Source of the DNA: Rapana venosa
Taxonomy: Eukaryota > Mollusca > Gastropoda > Neogastropoda > Muricidae
Length of the DNA stretch: 64,000 nucleotides
Assembly (NCBI GenBank): GCA_028751875.1
Contig: CM054141.1
Span: 71,740,852 to 71,804,851 of the forward strand
Direction: 5' to 3'
The translations under genes and the position numbers were made by a program. Of this stretch, positions 21,378 through 32,899 are shown one piece after another. The notes under the pieces are model-generated. The model did no database searches. It was not told the origin of the DNA and saw nothing but the letters and a program-made list of their open reading frames with translations. Numbering within the stretch: the stretch's first letter is position 1; each line of letters begins with the position of its first letter.

Positions 21378-23041
21378 ATCAAAAGACGATAATCTGATCC
21401 CCAATTTACTGGCATTCCTCTTCTTTTCCATCATCCAACAAGCGAGAATGAAATCAAGACAATTCTGAAAGAAATGACAATAAAATCATGTGATCTTGAT
21501 CCTGTGCCTGCTTCTCTTTTCATTCAGTGCCTTCCACAGCTTGTACCCACCATCACAAAAATAGTAAATTCATCACTTCTTTCAGGAACTTTCCCAACAG
21601 CTCTCAAAACTGCAATAGTGACACCCCTACTCAAAAAGCACGATCTCGACCCTAACACTCTGAAGAACTATAGACCTGTATCTAACCTACCTTTCATTTT
21701 TAAAGTCCTTGAAAAAGTTGTTCTGAAACACCTCAACAGCCATCTTCATTCCAATAATCTCCTTCCCCTTTTCAGTCTGCCTATCCTGTCAACCACAGTA
21801 CCGAAACCACCCTAGCCACACGTTAAACACGCTTCTGACTCGGGAAAAATCTCCCTTCTCACTCGTCTGGACTTATCTGCAGCCTTCGACACTATAGACC
21901 ATTCAATTCTTCTCTCCTGTCTCCAAAGCACGTTTGGTATTACAGGCACAGCCCTCACCTGGTTTAGTTCATACATTACAGACTGATTCCAAACAGTTGC
22001 GGTAAACAAGATTCAATCATCACCTGTCAAACTGAAATGTGGAGTCCCACAGGGATCAGTTCTTGGCCCTGTTCTTTTCACCCTCTACACTGCTCCACTG
22101 CCACATATAATAAATAATCAGATCAGCCATCATTTTTATGCAGACGACTCTCAGATTCTGAGCAGTGATACTCCTGAAAATCTGCCTTCTCTCTTAACGA
22201 ATATGTCCTACTGCCTTCAAGACATCCAAAATTGGATGATACAGAACAAGTTACAGCTAAATGCAGATAAAACCGAAGCCATGCTTCTTGGGACCAAACA
22301 CAAAGTCTCTTCCATCACAACAGCTTCAATAGAATTTGGCAATACGTCTGTCCCTCTATCCACTGTTGTAAAATATGTAGGGGTAATTATCGACAGCATG
22401 CTCTCCATGCAACAAATTCATCACCCAGACCTGCCAGTCATGCTACTATCAATTACGGCGTATTAGTACAGTTCGAAAGTACCTGTCCACTGATGCAACA
22501 TCCAAACTAGTCACGTCTCTCATTCTCTCACGTCTGGACTATTGCAATTGTCTTCTGGCTGGTCTGCCAGTATAATCTACCCACTCCCTTCAACGTATAC
22601 AAAACTCTGCCGTTCGACTAGTCCTCAGAAAGAAAAAAATCTGAGCATATTATTCCTCTCCTGCGATCTCTCCACTGGCTGCCTGTGTCACAGAGAGTTA
22701 ACTATAAGATCAGTACCCTCTGTTTCAAATGCCTCCACAAAACAGCACCTTCCTATCTCTGTGAATGTCTTCGCCTGTACACTCCTTCTCGTTCCCTCCG
22801 CTCTGCTGCAGATACCCTGTGCTTACGAATACCTACATTCAACCAATCCACTGTTGGCCGTCACTCTTTTTTTCTGGACCATGGATCTAGAATGACCTCC
22901 CTCTCTCCTTTCGCCAAAAGCCTACTTATGACACTTCTAAATCCAGCCTCAAAATAAACCTAAGACTTTCCCCTCTTGTATCATCTCATTTCTGTCCTTG
23001 TCCTCAACAGCCAAAAACCCATCACCCTGCCAAGGTGCACA

Positions 23042-23094
<53 letters not shown>

Positions 23095-23219
23095 CATTTG
23101 AATTCATAAAAACTATTAATTGTAACTTGTTGCATGTGTTAGAATAGGATAAATGCAAGCGCTTTGATTTGTTTTTGCAAGATATAGCACTATATAAATT
23201 CCATTTATTATTATTATTT
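21378..23219 (+). mobile_element. L2-clade LINE copy 1 (RT to 3' tail), decayed
   Basis: RT motifs in shifting frames: [101 protein letters not shown]. The post-RT region has CFKCLHKTAPSYLCECL and SRSLRSAADTLC. The 3' end is GCACTATATAAATTCC plus ATT repeats at 23190-23219. A GT microsatellite (23045-23092) lies in its 3' UTR. Frameshifted throughout. Confidence 0.88.
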
Positions 23220-24170
23220 TATTCCATGACTAATGGTGATGTGACGCAGGGCTGCGTGTTCTCGCCTGATTTATTTAATGTATATAGTGAAATAATTCTA
23301 CGAAATATTGAGAATCATGAGGGAATTAGTGTAGGTGGCCACAACATCAACAACCTGAGATATGCAGATGACACTGTCCTTATCGCCGACTCTGAAGAAA
23401 AACTGCAAAAGATTTTAACAACAGTAACAGACGAAAGCGAAAAGAAAGGATTACAGCTCAATGCAAAGAAGACAGAATGCATGATGATCTCGAAAAAAGC
23501 TGTTATACCACAATGCAACATAGCCTGTAAAGGAGAGAGAATCAGACAAGTAAACACCTTTAAATACCTTGGTTGTACTATCACCCCAGGACGGCAAGTG
23601 TGACACAGAAATCAAGAAGAGAATCGGTCAATCTAAGGCAACTTTTAACAACATGAAATGCATTTTTACCAACATTAAGATAAGCCTCAAGACAAAGATC
23701 CATGTTTTGAGAGCCTACGTATGGTCCATTCTTCTGTACGGATGTGAGTGCTGGACCCTAGCCAAGGACACAGAACAGCCACTAGAAGCAGTGGAAATGT
23801 GGTTCATCTGGAGAATCATGAAAATCTCTTGGACAAAAAGAAAAACTAATGCAGAAGTAATGGAAATGGCTGGGTACAAGAGATCCTTCTCAACACCATC
23901 AGAGAAAGACAGCTCAAATTTTTCGGCCATATAATCAGGGCTGACGGACTAGAGAAACTGTTATGGAGTGGCAAAATCTGTGGAAACAAGAGTAGAGGAA
24001 GACAAAGCACAAAATTCTCAGACAGCTTAAACAAATTCGCAACGAATAAAGAGGGCACCAACAATGAGCTCATGAGAGGGACCTAGAACAGGGAAGAATG
24101 GAGAGCCATGATCGTCGATGTCTGCAGGACCAGACCGGACACTTGAAGAAGAAGAATGGTGATGTGGATG
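23220..24170 (+). mobile_element. RTE/BovB-like LINE 3' half with (GAA) tail
   Basis: TQGCVFSPDLFNVYSEIILR, NINNLRYADDTVLIADSEEK, LQLNAKKTECMMISK, VNTFKYLGCTITP, then in another frame LLYGCECWTLAKDTEQPLEA, MWFIWRIMKISW, and a third frame for FFGHIIRADGLEKLL. The end EEWRAMIVDVCRTRPDT and stop are followed by GAAGAAGAA. The layout matches RTE-clade proteins. It directly abuts the L2 tail. Confidence 0.85.
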
Positions 24171-25998
24171 ATGTAATGTTGATGTAATGGAAGTGCACCA
24201 GCTTTGAAACTACTTGCTAGGACTGTGCTCCATGCTTATTTAAATACACCCTGGCATCACCTAGGCTTGAGATATAGACACCTGTAGTGTTGGTCAAGTA
24301 ATATGAACAACGTTGGGGTCTAGAACGGCAGTGGCGGAAATCAAAGACTGAAATCAATAAACAGCTTTTCCGAAAACAAAAAAAACAAAGTCAAAGTTTT
24401 AATCCATTCAGCAAAGACAAATATTATTACTCTTCCCAAGTTCTCCGCGCTAAATCCATAAAATCTCTGTTCACCCTCACCTCAAATCTTCTTGGATCTG
24501 CAAAAACAATCCCTCTTCCTACCACCCACAGGCTGTCTGAACTTCCCTCCATCTTTTCTTCCTATTTTTCAGATAAAGTCCGCAACATTCGCTTCAGACT
24601 GGATCAGACTCAATCCCAGCCTGCACCTCCTGATCCCCAGTTCACTGGCACTCCTATCTTTTTCTTTCATCCCACAAGCGAAAGCGAAATCACAACAATT
24701 CTGAAAGAAATGACGATTAAATCATGCGATCTTGATCCTATACCTGCTCCTGTCTTCTCACAATGCCTTCCACAACTTGTGCCTTCTGTCACTGAAATAG
24801 CAAACTCATCTCTTCTGTCAGGAAATTTTCCATCAGCTCTCAAAACCCCAAAAGTCTACTAAAAAAAGCATGACCTTGATCCCAACATTTTAAAGAATTA
24901 CAGACCTGTCTCTAACTTACCTTTCATCTCCAAAGTACTTGAAAAGGTTGTTCTAAAACAACTCAACAACCACCTTCATTCCAATAATCTCCTTCCCCCT
25001 TTTCAATCTGCCTATCGCGCCAACCACAGCACCGAAACCACCCTAGTCCACACTTTAGATACACTTCTACTCGCTGCTGATGCAGGGAAAATCTCCCTTC
25101 TCAATTTTCTCGACCTATCTGCTGCCTTTGACACTATAGATCACTCAATTCTTCTTTCTCGCCTCCAGAATATGTTTGGTATTCATGGCACTGCCCTCAC
25201 CTGGTTTAGTTCATACCTCACATACCGATACCAGAAAGTTATTGTCAGCAAAATTCAATCAAAACATGTCAAACTAGAATGTGGAGTCCCACAGGGATCA
25301 GTTCTGGGTCCTGTTCTTTTCACTCTCTACACTGCTCCACTCTCACACATAATAAACCACCATCATATTGATCATCATTTCTATGCGGATGACACTCAGC
25401 TTCAATGTAGCAATACCCTTGAAAATCTGCCTTCCCTCCTGACAAATATGGCCCACTGCCTTCTAAACATTAAAAACTGGATGACTCAAAATACAAATGC
25501 CAATAAAACGGAAGCCATGTCATGGGGACCAAACATAAACTTTCCTCCATCACAACGACTTCAGTGGAATTCAGCAATACGTTGGTTCCTCTGTCCAGCT
25601 CTGTGAAATATCTAGGTGTGGTTCTTGACAACATACTCTCTATGAAAAAATTCACACCCAGACCTGCCAGTCTTGCTACTATCAATTACAGCGCATAAGT
25701 GCAATTCGCAAGTATCTGTCTACTGAAGCAACATCCAAACTTGTCACATCTCTCATTCTTTCTCGACTGGACTACTGTAATTCTCTCTTGGCTGGTTTGC
25801 CGGCATCATCCATCCACTCCCTTCAACGCATACAAAACTCTACAGCTCGACTAGTCCTTAGAAAGAAAAAATCTGAACACATCACTCCTCTTTTGCATCT
25901 CTTCACTGGCTGCCTGTCTCACAAAGAATAAAGTATAAGATTAATACCCTTGTTTCAAATGTCTCCACAAATCTGAACCCTCTTATCTCTGTAACTGT

Positions 25999-26044
25999 CT
26001 GTAATTGCCCTTCATCCCTTAAAGTGTTTTTGACTTTGACTTGA
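25999..26044 (+). mobile_element. 46-bp SINE-tail insertion in L2 copy 2
   Basis: TAATTGCCCTTCATCCCTTA AAGTGTTTTTGACTTTGACT TGACT interrupts the L2 phrase GTAACTGTCT/CACCTGTACACTCC, which is continuous in L2 copy 3 (46488-46515). Confidence 0.7.
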
Positions 26045-26233
26045 CTCACCTGTACACTCCGTCCCGTTCCCTTGTTCAGCTGTAGATACGTTGTGCTTTC
26101 GAACACCCAGATTTAAACAAACCACTGTTGGCCGTCGCTCTTTCTCTGTTTCCGTCCCTCCACATGGAACGACCTCCCTCTTCCACATCGCCCAAAGTCT
26201 TCATTTGATTCTTTCAAATCTAGCCTCAAAACC

Positions 26234-26512
26234 CAACGGGATAGCTCAGTGGTCGGAGTCATCGCTTTCCCCCAGCCAAGTTAAGCAGCGTCGAGCGTGG
26301 TTACCAGTTGGATGGGTGACCGCTTGGGCGCCTTGGCTTCAGTACAGTTCCCCCAGCTGTAAATGGGTACCTGCCCTCTAGGGTCAGGGAAGGTAAAGCA
26401 GCCAGGGAGAGATGGGCGCCGCCCTCAATATGCTGGCCCTAGAGAAGTGAGGTCTCTGACGCCCCGCTCCCCTACGACCTTATAGGTTATGGGACTCCTT
26501 TCCTTACTTTTC
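26234..26512 (+). mobile_element. Chimeric tRNA/5S-like SINE, second copy
   Basis: CGGGATAGCTCAGTGGTCGG AG (tRNA A box), then the 5S-like block at 26278-26332 (AAGTTAAGCAGCGTCGAGC, GTTGGATGGGTGACCGC, TTGGG). The 3' body matches the 12.6 kb copy (GGTACCTGCCCTC, GGGCGCCGCCCTCAATATGC, ACCTTATAGGTTATGGGAC). Nested in the L2 3' region. Confidence 0.85.
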
Positions 26513-26779
26513 AATACCTACCTTCACCTCCACCACCCCCACCTAAGTGTGTTGTGTGTATAAATTTGATATTTGTTTATCTTGATATTTGTGGATGGTT
26601 GCATGCCTGTGAATGATTTGAATGCAAGCCCTTTGATTTGTTTACTTTACAAGATTCAGCGCTATATAAATTCCATACATTATTATTATTATTACAATGC
26701 TATCAATTATACATCTCTGTAAAAAGGATAAAGTTCAACTGTGTGGTCCCAGTCTTCACAATGAGTCCATAGCAAACTC

Positions 26780-26882
26780 ACTCTGGGTAGGAGCCGGCCA
26801 GGGTTAAAACAATGACTTTTATGGGATTTGAATCCACGACCTTCCAGCCAGGAACTCAACACACAAACCTGCCAAAGCAGCT
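26780..26882 (-). repeat. tRNA-derived SINE fragment
   Basis: The minus strand has a B-box-like GTGGATTCAAATCCC with GAAGGTC before it. The A box is degenerate (GCTTTGGCAGGTTTG). Confidence 0.45.
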
Positions 26883-27169
26883 GTCGACATAATTGTTGTT
26901 GCCATGGGTTCTTTTAAGTGTGCTAAATGCATTCTGCACATACACCTTCGTTAAACAAAAACAAACCCAACCCAACAACAAACTGGCACTGGACCACAGC
27001 TCAGTCTTGGGAATGGGAGAAATTTTGACTTTAAATGGAAACGAACCCCCAACCTGTTGTTTTGTAGATACTACATTATCACAGGAACCCCCAGTCCCTG
27101 AACTAGCTGCTGGCATGTGGTCTGTGTTCTGGAGAAGAAGCACTGCACCGGGTTCCATTTGCCCACAAC

Positions 27170-27342
27170 ATGCCCCTGGAAAAGTCCAGCACTGCTGCAC
27201 CACATCTTCAGGCATGCCCACGTGCTGGGCCTGACTTGTCAGGTGCTTCACAGCAGTGTAACGCATTTTGCTCCTATGACAGACAACAGTTGCTGCCCTG
27301 GCGTTGATGATGATCAAGAAGAAGAAGAAGAAGAAAATCCTT
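27170..27342 (+). repeat. CT-rich dispersed repeat, 3' part, with GAA tail
   Basis: GCTGGGCCTGACTTGTCAGG, TTTTGCTCCTATGACAGACA, CAGTTGCTGCCCT, then GATCAAGAAGAAGAAGAAG. Matches the end of the 50.1-50.25 kb copy. Confidence 0.6.
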
Positions 27343-27391
27343 AGTAAGAAGTAAAAGAAGATATGAGACAAGGAGGAGGAAGAGGAAGGTG

Positions 27392-27393
<2 letters not shown>

Positions 27394-27439
<46 letters not shown>

Positions 27440-27450
27440 ACACACACACA
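27394..27450. repeat. (AC)n microsatellite
   Basis: AC units with one CC interruption. Confidence 0.97.
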
Positions 27451-27924
27451 AAGCTGCATTGAATGCATATTTATTGAGCCAAAAAAAAATACACACCTAC
27501 ATCCTTGGTTCAAGCTATTTTTCGATTTCAGTATATACATTATGATAAACAGTAAATGTTACACACTTTTGTCATTTGGGTATGACTATGATTTGGCTTC
27601 TCCTCACAAAAATGCTGAGAAACAATCCACATGTATGTAAATCATTTGGCTGTTAATACACTGAACTGAGGTTTTGGCAAAGACACACTGCACTTCTGGA
27701 TTAATGTGGATACATACATTTATCAAAAAGCTCTTCACAACAATGGCAAGGAAATGTTTCATGAATTGTTTCATGATTGTGGAGAAATAAACACAAAGGA
27801 CCCATGGAAAAACAGAATCCTAAATTTTAATAAGCATATCTACAGACAAACCAGTATAACTGTTTTCTGTTTCTCTCTCTCTGTCCACCTCTTTGTATGA
27901 CATTTAATGATGATATCACTTGCA

Positions 27925-28000
27925 TTGAAATCATTTTTACAAGATATAGTGCTATATAAATTCCCTTTATTATTATTATTATTACTATTATTATCCCAAG
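27925..28000 (+). repeat. L2-type 3' tail, diverged
   Basis: TTTTTACAAGATATAGTGCT ATATAAATTCC, then ATT repeats. Confidence 0.65.
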
Positions 28001-28680
28001 CTTATTAAAATGCTTAACACCTGGATGACAATGAAGCAATTTTTGAATCTGAATGACTAGGCATCCACATTCCATCCTCAAAAAGAAGGCAGCTGTTTTT
28101 CCTTACTGTGAGCTTACAAAGAGAGCAATTTTTTCTCGCTGTCAACTCAGTTCCAGATGTTGCCTAACCAAATGGCCAGCTGGAAATCAACGAGACAATG
28201 AACGCACACTTAACTGCCTGCCCGCTGTCTATGTAGGTCATATCAGTGCTGTCAGGATGCTGAAGTCATGAAGCTCAAAACCTACATGCATAAGAAAATA
28301 CAACATTCTTGTCAAGCAATGGTCCAACTACTAGGCTCGGCTCTACTCAGCATGTCTTAAACTTCTTTGCCACATTTTATAATTCCTAACTTTTACCCAA
28401 AAAATCATAAAATGTTTAGAAGTATCCAAAAATATAAGAGAAACAAATCATTCATTTACATATCACCATGGTCTATACAGCAGCAGCAGTTTGTTTACAT
28501 ACCAAGTAATACAGACACACAAACTGGTGTGAACACCACATGCACACATGTCTCTATGCACCTCGCAGGCTCTCTGATTCTCTCCTCATCTTACACTCAC
28601 TCCTATTCTTATACTGACATACATTCATGGGTGAAGTGTGAAGTTGAACTATTAATATAACAGAAAGCACTGATATACCA

Positions 28681-28818
28681 TTAGGTAATACTGAACTACT
28701 ATACTGATAGAATGCATTGATATTAGGTAATACTGAACTACTATACTGATAGAATGCACTGATATATCATTAGGTATTACAGAACTACTATTATATCTAT
28801 ACAAAGTATTGATATACC
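28681..28818. repeat. Degenerate ~45-bp tandem repeat, about 3 units
   Basis: Recurring ATTAGGTAATACTGAACTAC TATACTGATAGAATGCA. Confidence 0.75.
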
Positions 28819-28910
28819 TTTTTTTTCCCTCAAGGAAAATGGAATAAGAACTCGTGTGCTTTTTTACTTTTTACTGAACTGTGGATAGAAAGCACTGATA
28901 CTGGTAGGTA

Positions 28911-30537
28911 ATACTGCAGGCTGTACCCTCCTATCCTACATACTTCAGGCTGCACCCTCCTATCCTATCTACTGCATGCTGTACCCTCCTATCCTACATA
29001 CTTCAGGCTGCACCCTCCTATCCTATCTACTGCATGCTGTACCCTCCTATCCTACATACTGCAGGCTGTACCCTCCTATCCTATCTACTGCAGGCTGTAC
29101 CCTCCTATCCTACATACTGCAGGCTTCTACCCTCCTATCTTACATACTGCAGGCTGTACCCTCTACTTCAGGCTGTACCCTCCTATCCTATCTACTGCAG
29201 GCTGTACCCTCCTATCCTACATACTGCACCCTCCTATCCTATCTACTGCATGCTGTACCCTCCTATCCTACATACTGCACCCTCCTATCCTATCTACTGC
29301 AGGCTGTACCCTCCTATCCTACATACTGCAGGCTTCTACCCTCCTATCTTACATACTGCAGGCTGTACCCTCTACTTCAGGCTGTACCCTCCTATCCTAT
29401 CTACTGCAGGCTGTACCCTCCTATCCTACACCCTCCTATCCTATCTACTTCAGGCTGTACCCTCCTATCCTACATACTGCCGGCTTCTACCCTCCTATCT
29501 TACATACTGCAGGCTGTACCCTCTACTTCAGGCTGTACCCTCCTATCCTATCTACTGCAGGCTGTACCCTCCTATCCTACATACTGCACCCTCCTATCCT
29601 ATCTACTGCAGGCTGTACCCTCCTATCCTACATACTGCACCCTCCTATCCTATCTACTGCAGGCTGTACCCTCCTATCCTACATACTGTACCCTCCTATC
29701 CTATCCACTGCAGGCTGTACCCTCCTATCCTACATACTGCACCCTCCTATCCTATCTACTGCAGACTGTACCCTCCTATCCTACATACTGCAGGCTGTAC
29801 CCTCTTATCCTACATACTGCAGGCTGTACCCTCCTATCTTATCGACTGCACCCTCTACTTCAGGCTGTACCCTCCTATCCTATCTACTGCATGCTGTACC
29901 CTCCTATCCTACATACTGCAGGCTGTACCCTCCTATCCTATCTACTGCAGGCTGTGCCCTCCTATCCTACATACTGCACCCTCCTATCCTATCTACTGCA
30001 GGCTGTACCCTCCTATCCTATCTACTGCAGGCTGTACCCTCCTATCCTACATACTGCAGGCTGTACCCTCCTATCCTATCTACTGCAGGCTGTACCCTCC
30101 TATCCTATCTACTGCAGGCTGTACCCTCCTATCCTATCTACTGCAGGCTGTACCCTCCTATCCTATCTACTGCAGGCTGTACCCTCCTGTCCTATCTACT
30201 GCAGGCTGTACCCTCCTATCCTATCTACTGCAGGCTGTACCCTCCTATCCTACATACTGCAGGCTGTACCCTCCTATCCTACATAGTGCAGGCTGTACCC
30301 TCCTGTCCTACATACTGCAGGCTGTACCCTCCTATCCTACATACTGCAGGCTGTACCCTCCTATCCTACATACTGCAGGCTATACCCTCCTATCCTACAT
30401 ACTGCAGGCTATACCCTCCTATCCTACATACTGCAGGCTGTACCCTCCTATCCTACATACTGCAGGCTATACCCTCCTATCCTACATACTGCAGGCTATA
30501 CCCTCCTATCCTACATACTGCAGGCCAGGCTGTACCT
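28911..30537. repeat. 29-bp minisatellite, about 1.6 kb
   Basis: Unit: TGCAGGCTGTACCCTCCTAT CCTATCTAC (variant CATAC), with partial units that create a higher-order pattern (AGGCTTCTACCC at 29121, 29330 and, with one change, 29481). All three plus frames are open because the unit has no stop in any frame. The 436- and 540-codon frames are therefore repeat translations, not evidence for a gene. Confidence 0.95.
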
Positions 30538-30560
30538 CTCTGTTCACAGCCAATAACCAC

Positions 30561-30632
30561 ATAATAATAATAATAATAATGTATGGAATTTATATAGCGC
30601 TGAATCTTGTAAAGCAACAAATCAAAGCGCTC
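30561..30632 (-). repeat. L2-type 3' tail
   Basis: The minus strand reads CTGAGCGCTTTGATTTGTTG, AGCGCTATATAAATTCC, then ATT repeats. Confidence 0.75.
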
Positions 30633-30634
30633 AG

Positions 30635-30780
30635 ATTTTATTTCATACCACTTTAAGTCACGGCAGATTTCTCTCTGTGAAATTCGGGCTGCTCTCCCCG
30701 GGGAGAGCGGGAGAACGCGTTGCCACTTAGCGCTGCGCCACCCTTTCACCCTTTTTTTTTTTTTTTTTTTTTTTTTGCTG
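30635..30780 (+). mobile_element. Sticky SINE module with T27 tract
   Basis: ACCACTTTAAGTCACGGCAG, GTGAAATTCGGGCTGCTCTC, CCCGGGGAGAGC, then GCGCTGCGCCACCC and a T run near 30751-30776. The reverse L2 tail joins it head-on at 30632. Confidence 0.7.
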
Positions 30781-30784
30781 CAGC

Positions 30785-31660
30785 TGTATTTGTTTCCCTA
30801 TCATAATGCCAGTGCTGTAATGCCAGTATCATAATGCATTTATGGTGAATCATGAAAACCAAATTTATCATTCACAAAATCATCACCCAAACGACCCAGG
30901 GCTAAATCTGGTGAATTCTTGTACAACATGTGAATACACATTTTGATGAAATATAAAGTAGGCTGTGTCAGTCTTTGGCTCAAGTCATGAATTGGTAATG
31001 ATTAATCCGGTTTCTTTTCACTCACTTGATGCCATGCTGTTGTATAATGCCATCTGTCAGTGTTTAGAGGTAAGCATGACATGACAGATAATACTGCAGT
31101 TGTCACCCTATCTTCATACAGGCACTTTTTATGCAATAACACTAATTTTGAAAAAAACAACCTACAGCTTTATCATAATTCCCTGATATAATGATAAATC
31201 ATGACAGAAATACTCAGTTTTTTCAAACTGGCAATTGTGAAGTTGATTCTATGGAAGACAAGATGCACTGAATGAGGTACTGTCTATTTTTACCGTGTAC
31301 CTGAAGATCAAATGAAAATAAATGTCAATTTTGGGTTATTCCTCATAGTTATTGCAGTGAAGTATGTAACAGCTGTCTCCATTCTCAAAGTGAGTATACT
31401 CCGATCCTTTACACCATATATGCATACATTTAAGACACCGTAAGACATACAGTTAGAACAATGAACCAACCCTTAAACACCCATGAGGCTTTAAAAGCAG
31501 AGGCAACTGCCTCAACAATGAGTGTGTATGTTGCTGATGTGGGAAAACCTACTAGACTAGTGCACACTTTCACAACACTACTATTTACCTAAATATACTC
31601 ACCATAATAACTAACAGTGAAAACATTACAACAATAGCATAGACATGCCACTGAACAAAT
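30785..31660. other. Unique noncoding DNA
   Basis: No repeat family or exon recognised. Confidence 0.5.
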
Positions 31661-31666
31661 CAATTA

Positions 31667-31760
<94 letters not shown>
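31667..31760. repeat. (GA)n microsatellite
   Basis: About 85 bp pure GA. Confidence 0.98.
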
Positions 31761-31764
<4 letters not shown>

Positions 31765-31765
<1 letters not shown>

Positions 31766-32675
31766 CAAGAAAGGAAAAATAACAGAAATATTCTCCTATC
31801 ACCAAACTACGGAATTTTTTTTTTTTAAAACAAACTTCAACTTAAGAAAAAAAAGAAAGAAAGTGACATAAAATAGACAGAAATAAACAGATAAAAAAAA
31901 AAAGCCTACAAATTTTCAAAAGGAAGGCCAGACCTCTGTGTCAGGGATGATGCAGAACAAGAATGAAAAATCTGTCTGACATAGTCTGAAATTGTCATGA
32001 TTTGAGTTTTTGTATTGAATTCTGGTAATAAGACACAGCTGTAATTCCCACAATTACAGAAATGACCTGTTAACATTCATAGCAGCTATCTGAGTGGCTA
32101 TATGTATATGCAGTTCATAGCAAACAAATGTCAATTATTCATTGCACTTTTGCTTCTATTAGCAAGTAAACACACTGCACCACACACACACGGCCAAACT
32201 TACAAACACCTCCCCCCTCCCTCCAGGTATATACCAGCAAACAGAAACTCATGAACACAGTCACATTATTCACACTTTACAAAAATGAAAGGGCTTACAA
32301 TAATCAAAAGCAAATAAATACTCTGCCATTTGAAAAAACCAACAACAAAAAAAACAACTTTCACCATGAAAAAAGTCAAGTAAAATATATTTTGTGCCAG
32401 AGTTGTTCAGAGACCACTAATGGTGAAATACTCTTCACAAATTCTGGTGTGTCATCCAGAATCTAGCTAGCATTTGCTGCACTTTGAAAATTGCCAACAA
32501 TTTGTGGTGTTCATTTGAACATCACCCTTTGATTGTTTTTAAGCCAATATTGATTTTTAAAGCACTCACGGTACCCAAGTATACATGAAGTGAAAACATC
32601 AGAAAAAAGTCAAATGTCTTTTATAAAAGCACTGCCTCTTAATGTTCCAGGACTCCCTTCTGTCCATCAGCCTTC
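31765..32675. other. Unique A-rich noncoding DNA
   Basis: Nothing recognised. Confidence 0.5.
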
Positions 32676-32679
32676 AGTG

Positions 32680-32895
32680 ACACAATGGTCAGTGTTGCAT
32701 CATGGTGACCATTATGAAATGGTCAGTGTTGCATCATGGTGACCATTATGAAAGGTGACGCTCCACCACACAATGGTCAGTGTTGCATCATGGTGACCAT
32801 TATGAAATGGCCAGTGCTGCATCATGGTGACCATTATGAAATGGTCAGTGTTGCATCATGGTGACCATTATGAAATGTGACGCTCCACCACACAA
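32680..32895. repeat. 34-bp hairpin-forming tandem repeat, 5 units
   Basis: Unit ATGGTCAGTGTTGCATCATG GTGACCATTATGAA. TGACCAT and ATGGTCA form a 7-bp inverted repeat around TATGAA at unit joins. A 20-bp spacer GTGACGCTCCACCACACAA occurs twice (about 32756 and 32878). Confidence 0.9.
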
Positions 32896-32899
32896 CGAG

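Larger units (their letters stand above)
24325..26695 (+). mobile_element. L2-clade LINE copy 2, with nested SINEs
   Basis: Extends further 5' than copy 1 (SFNPFSKDKYYYSSQVLRAK in the pre-RT part). [74 protein letters not shown]. The C-terminal part has RLDYCNSLLAGLPASSIHSL and HTPLLHL-type phrases with frameshifts. A 46-bp SINE tail is inserted at about 25999-26044 and a tRNA/5S SINE at 26234-26512. It ends TTCAGCGCTATATAAATTCC plus ATT repeats. Confidence 0.88.

Noticed and set aside
23169..23934. Host protein gene with reverse-transcriptase frames
   Set aside because: Motifs and the GAA tail identify an RTE-type LINE; frames are broken.
28976..30656. 436- and 540-codon open frames
   Set aside because: They translate a 29-bp minisatellite that lacks stops in all frames, and the second runs on into an L2 tail. 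No domain, no conserved start.
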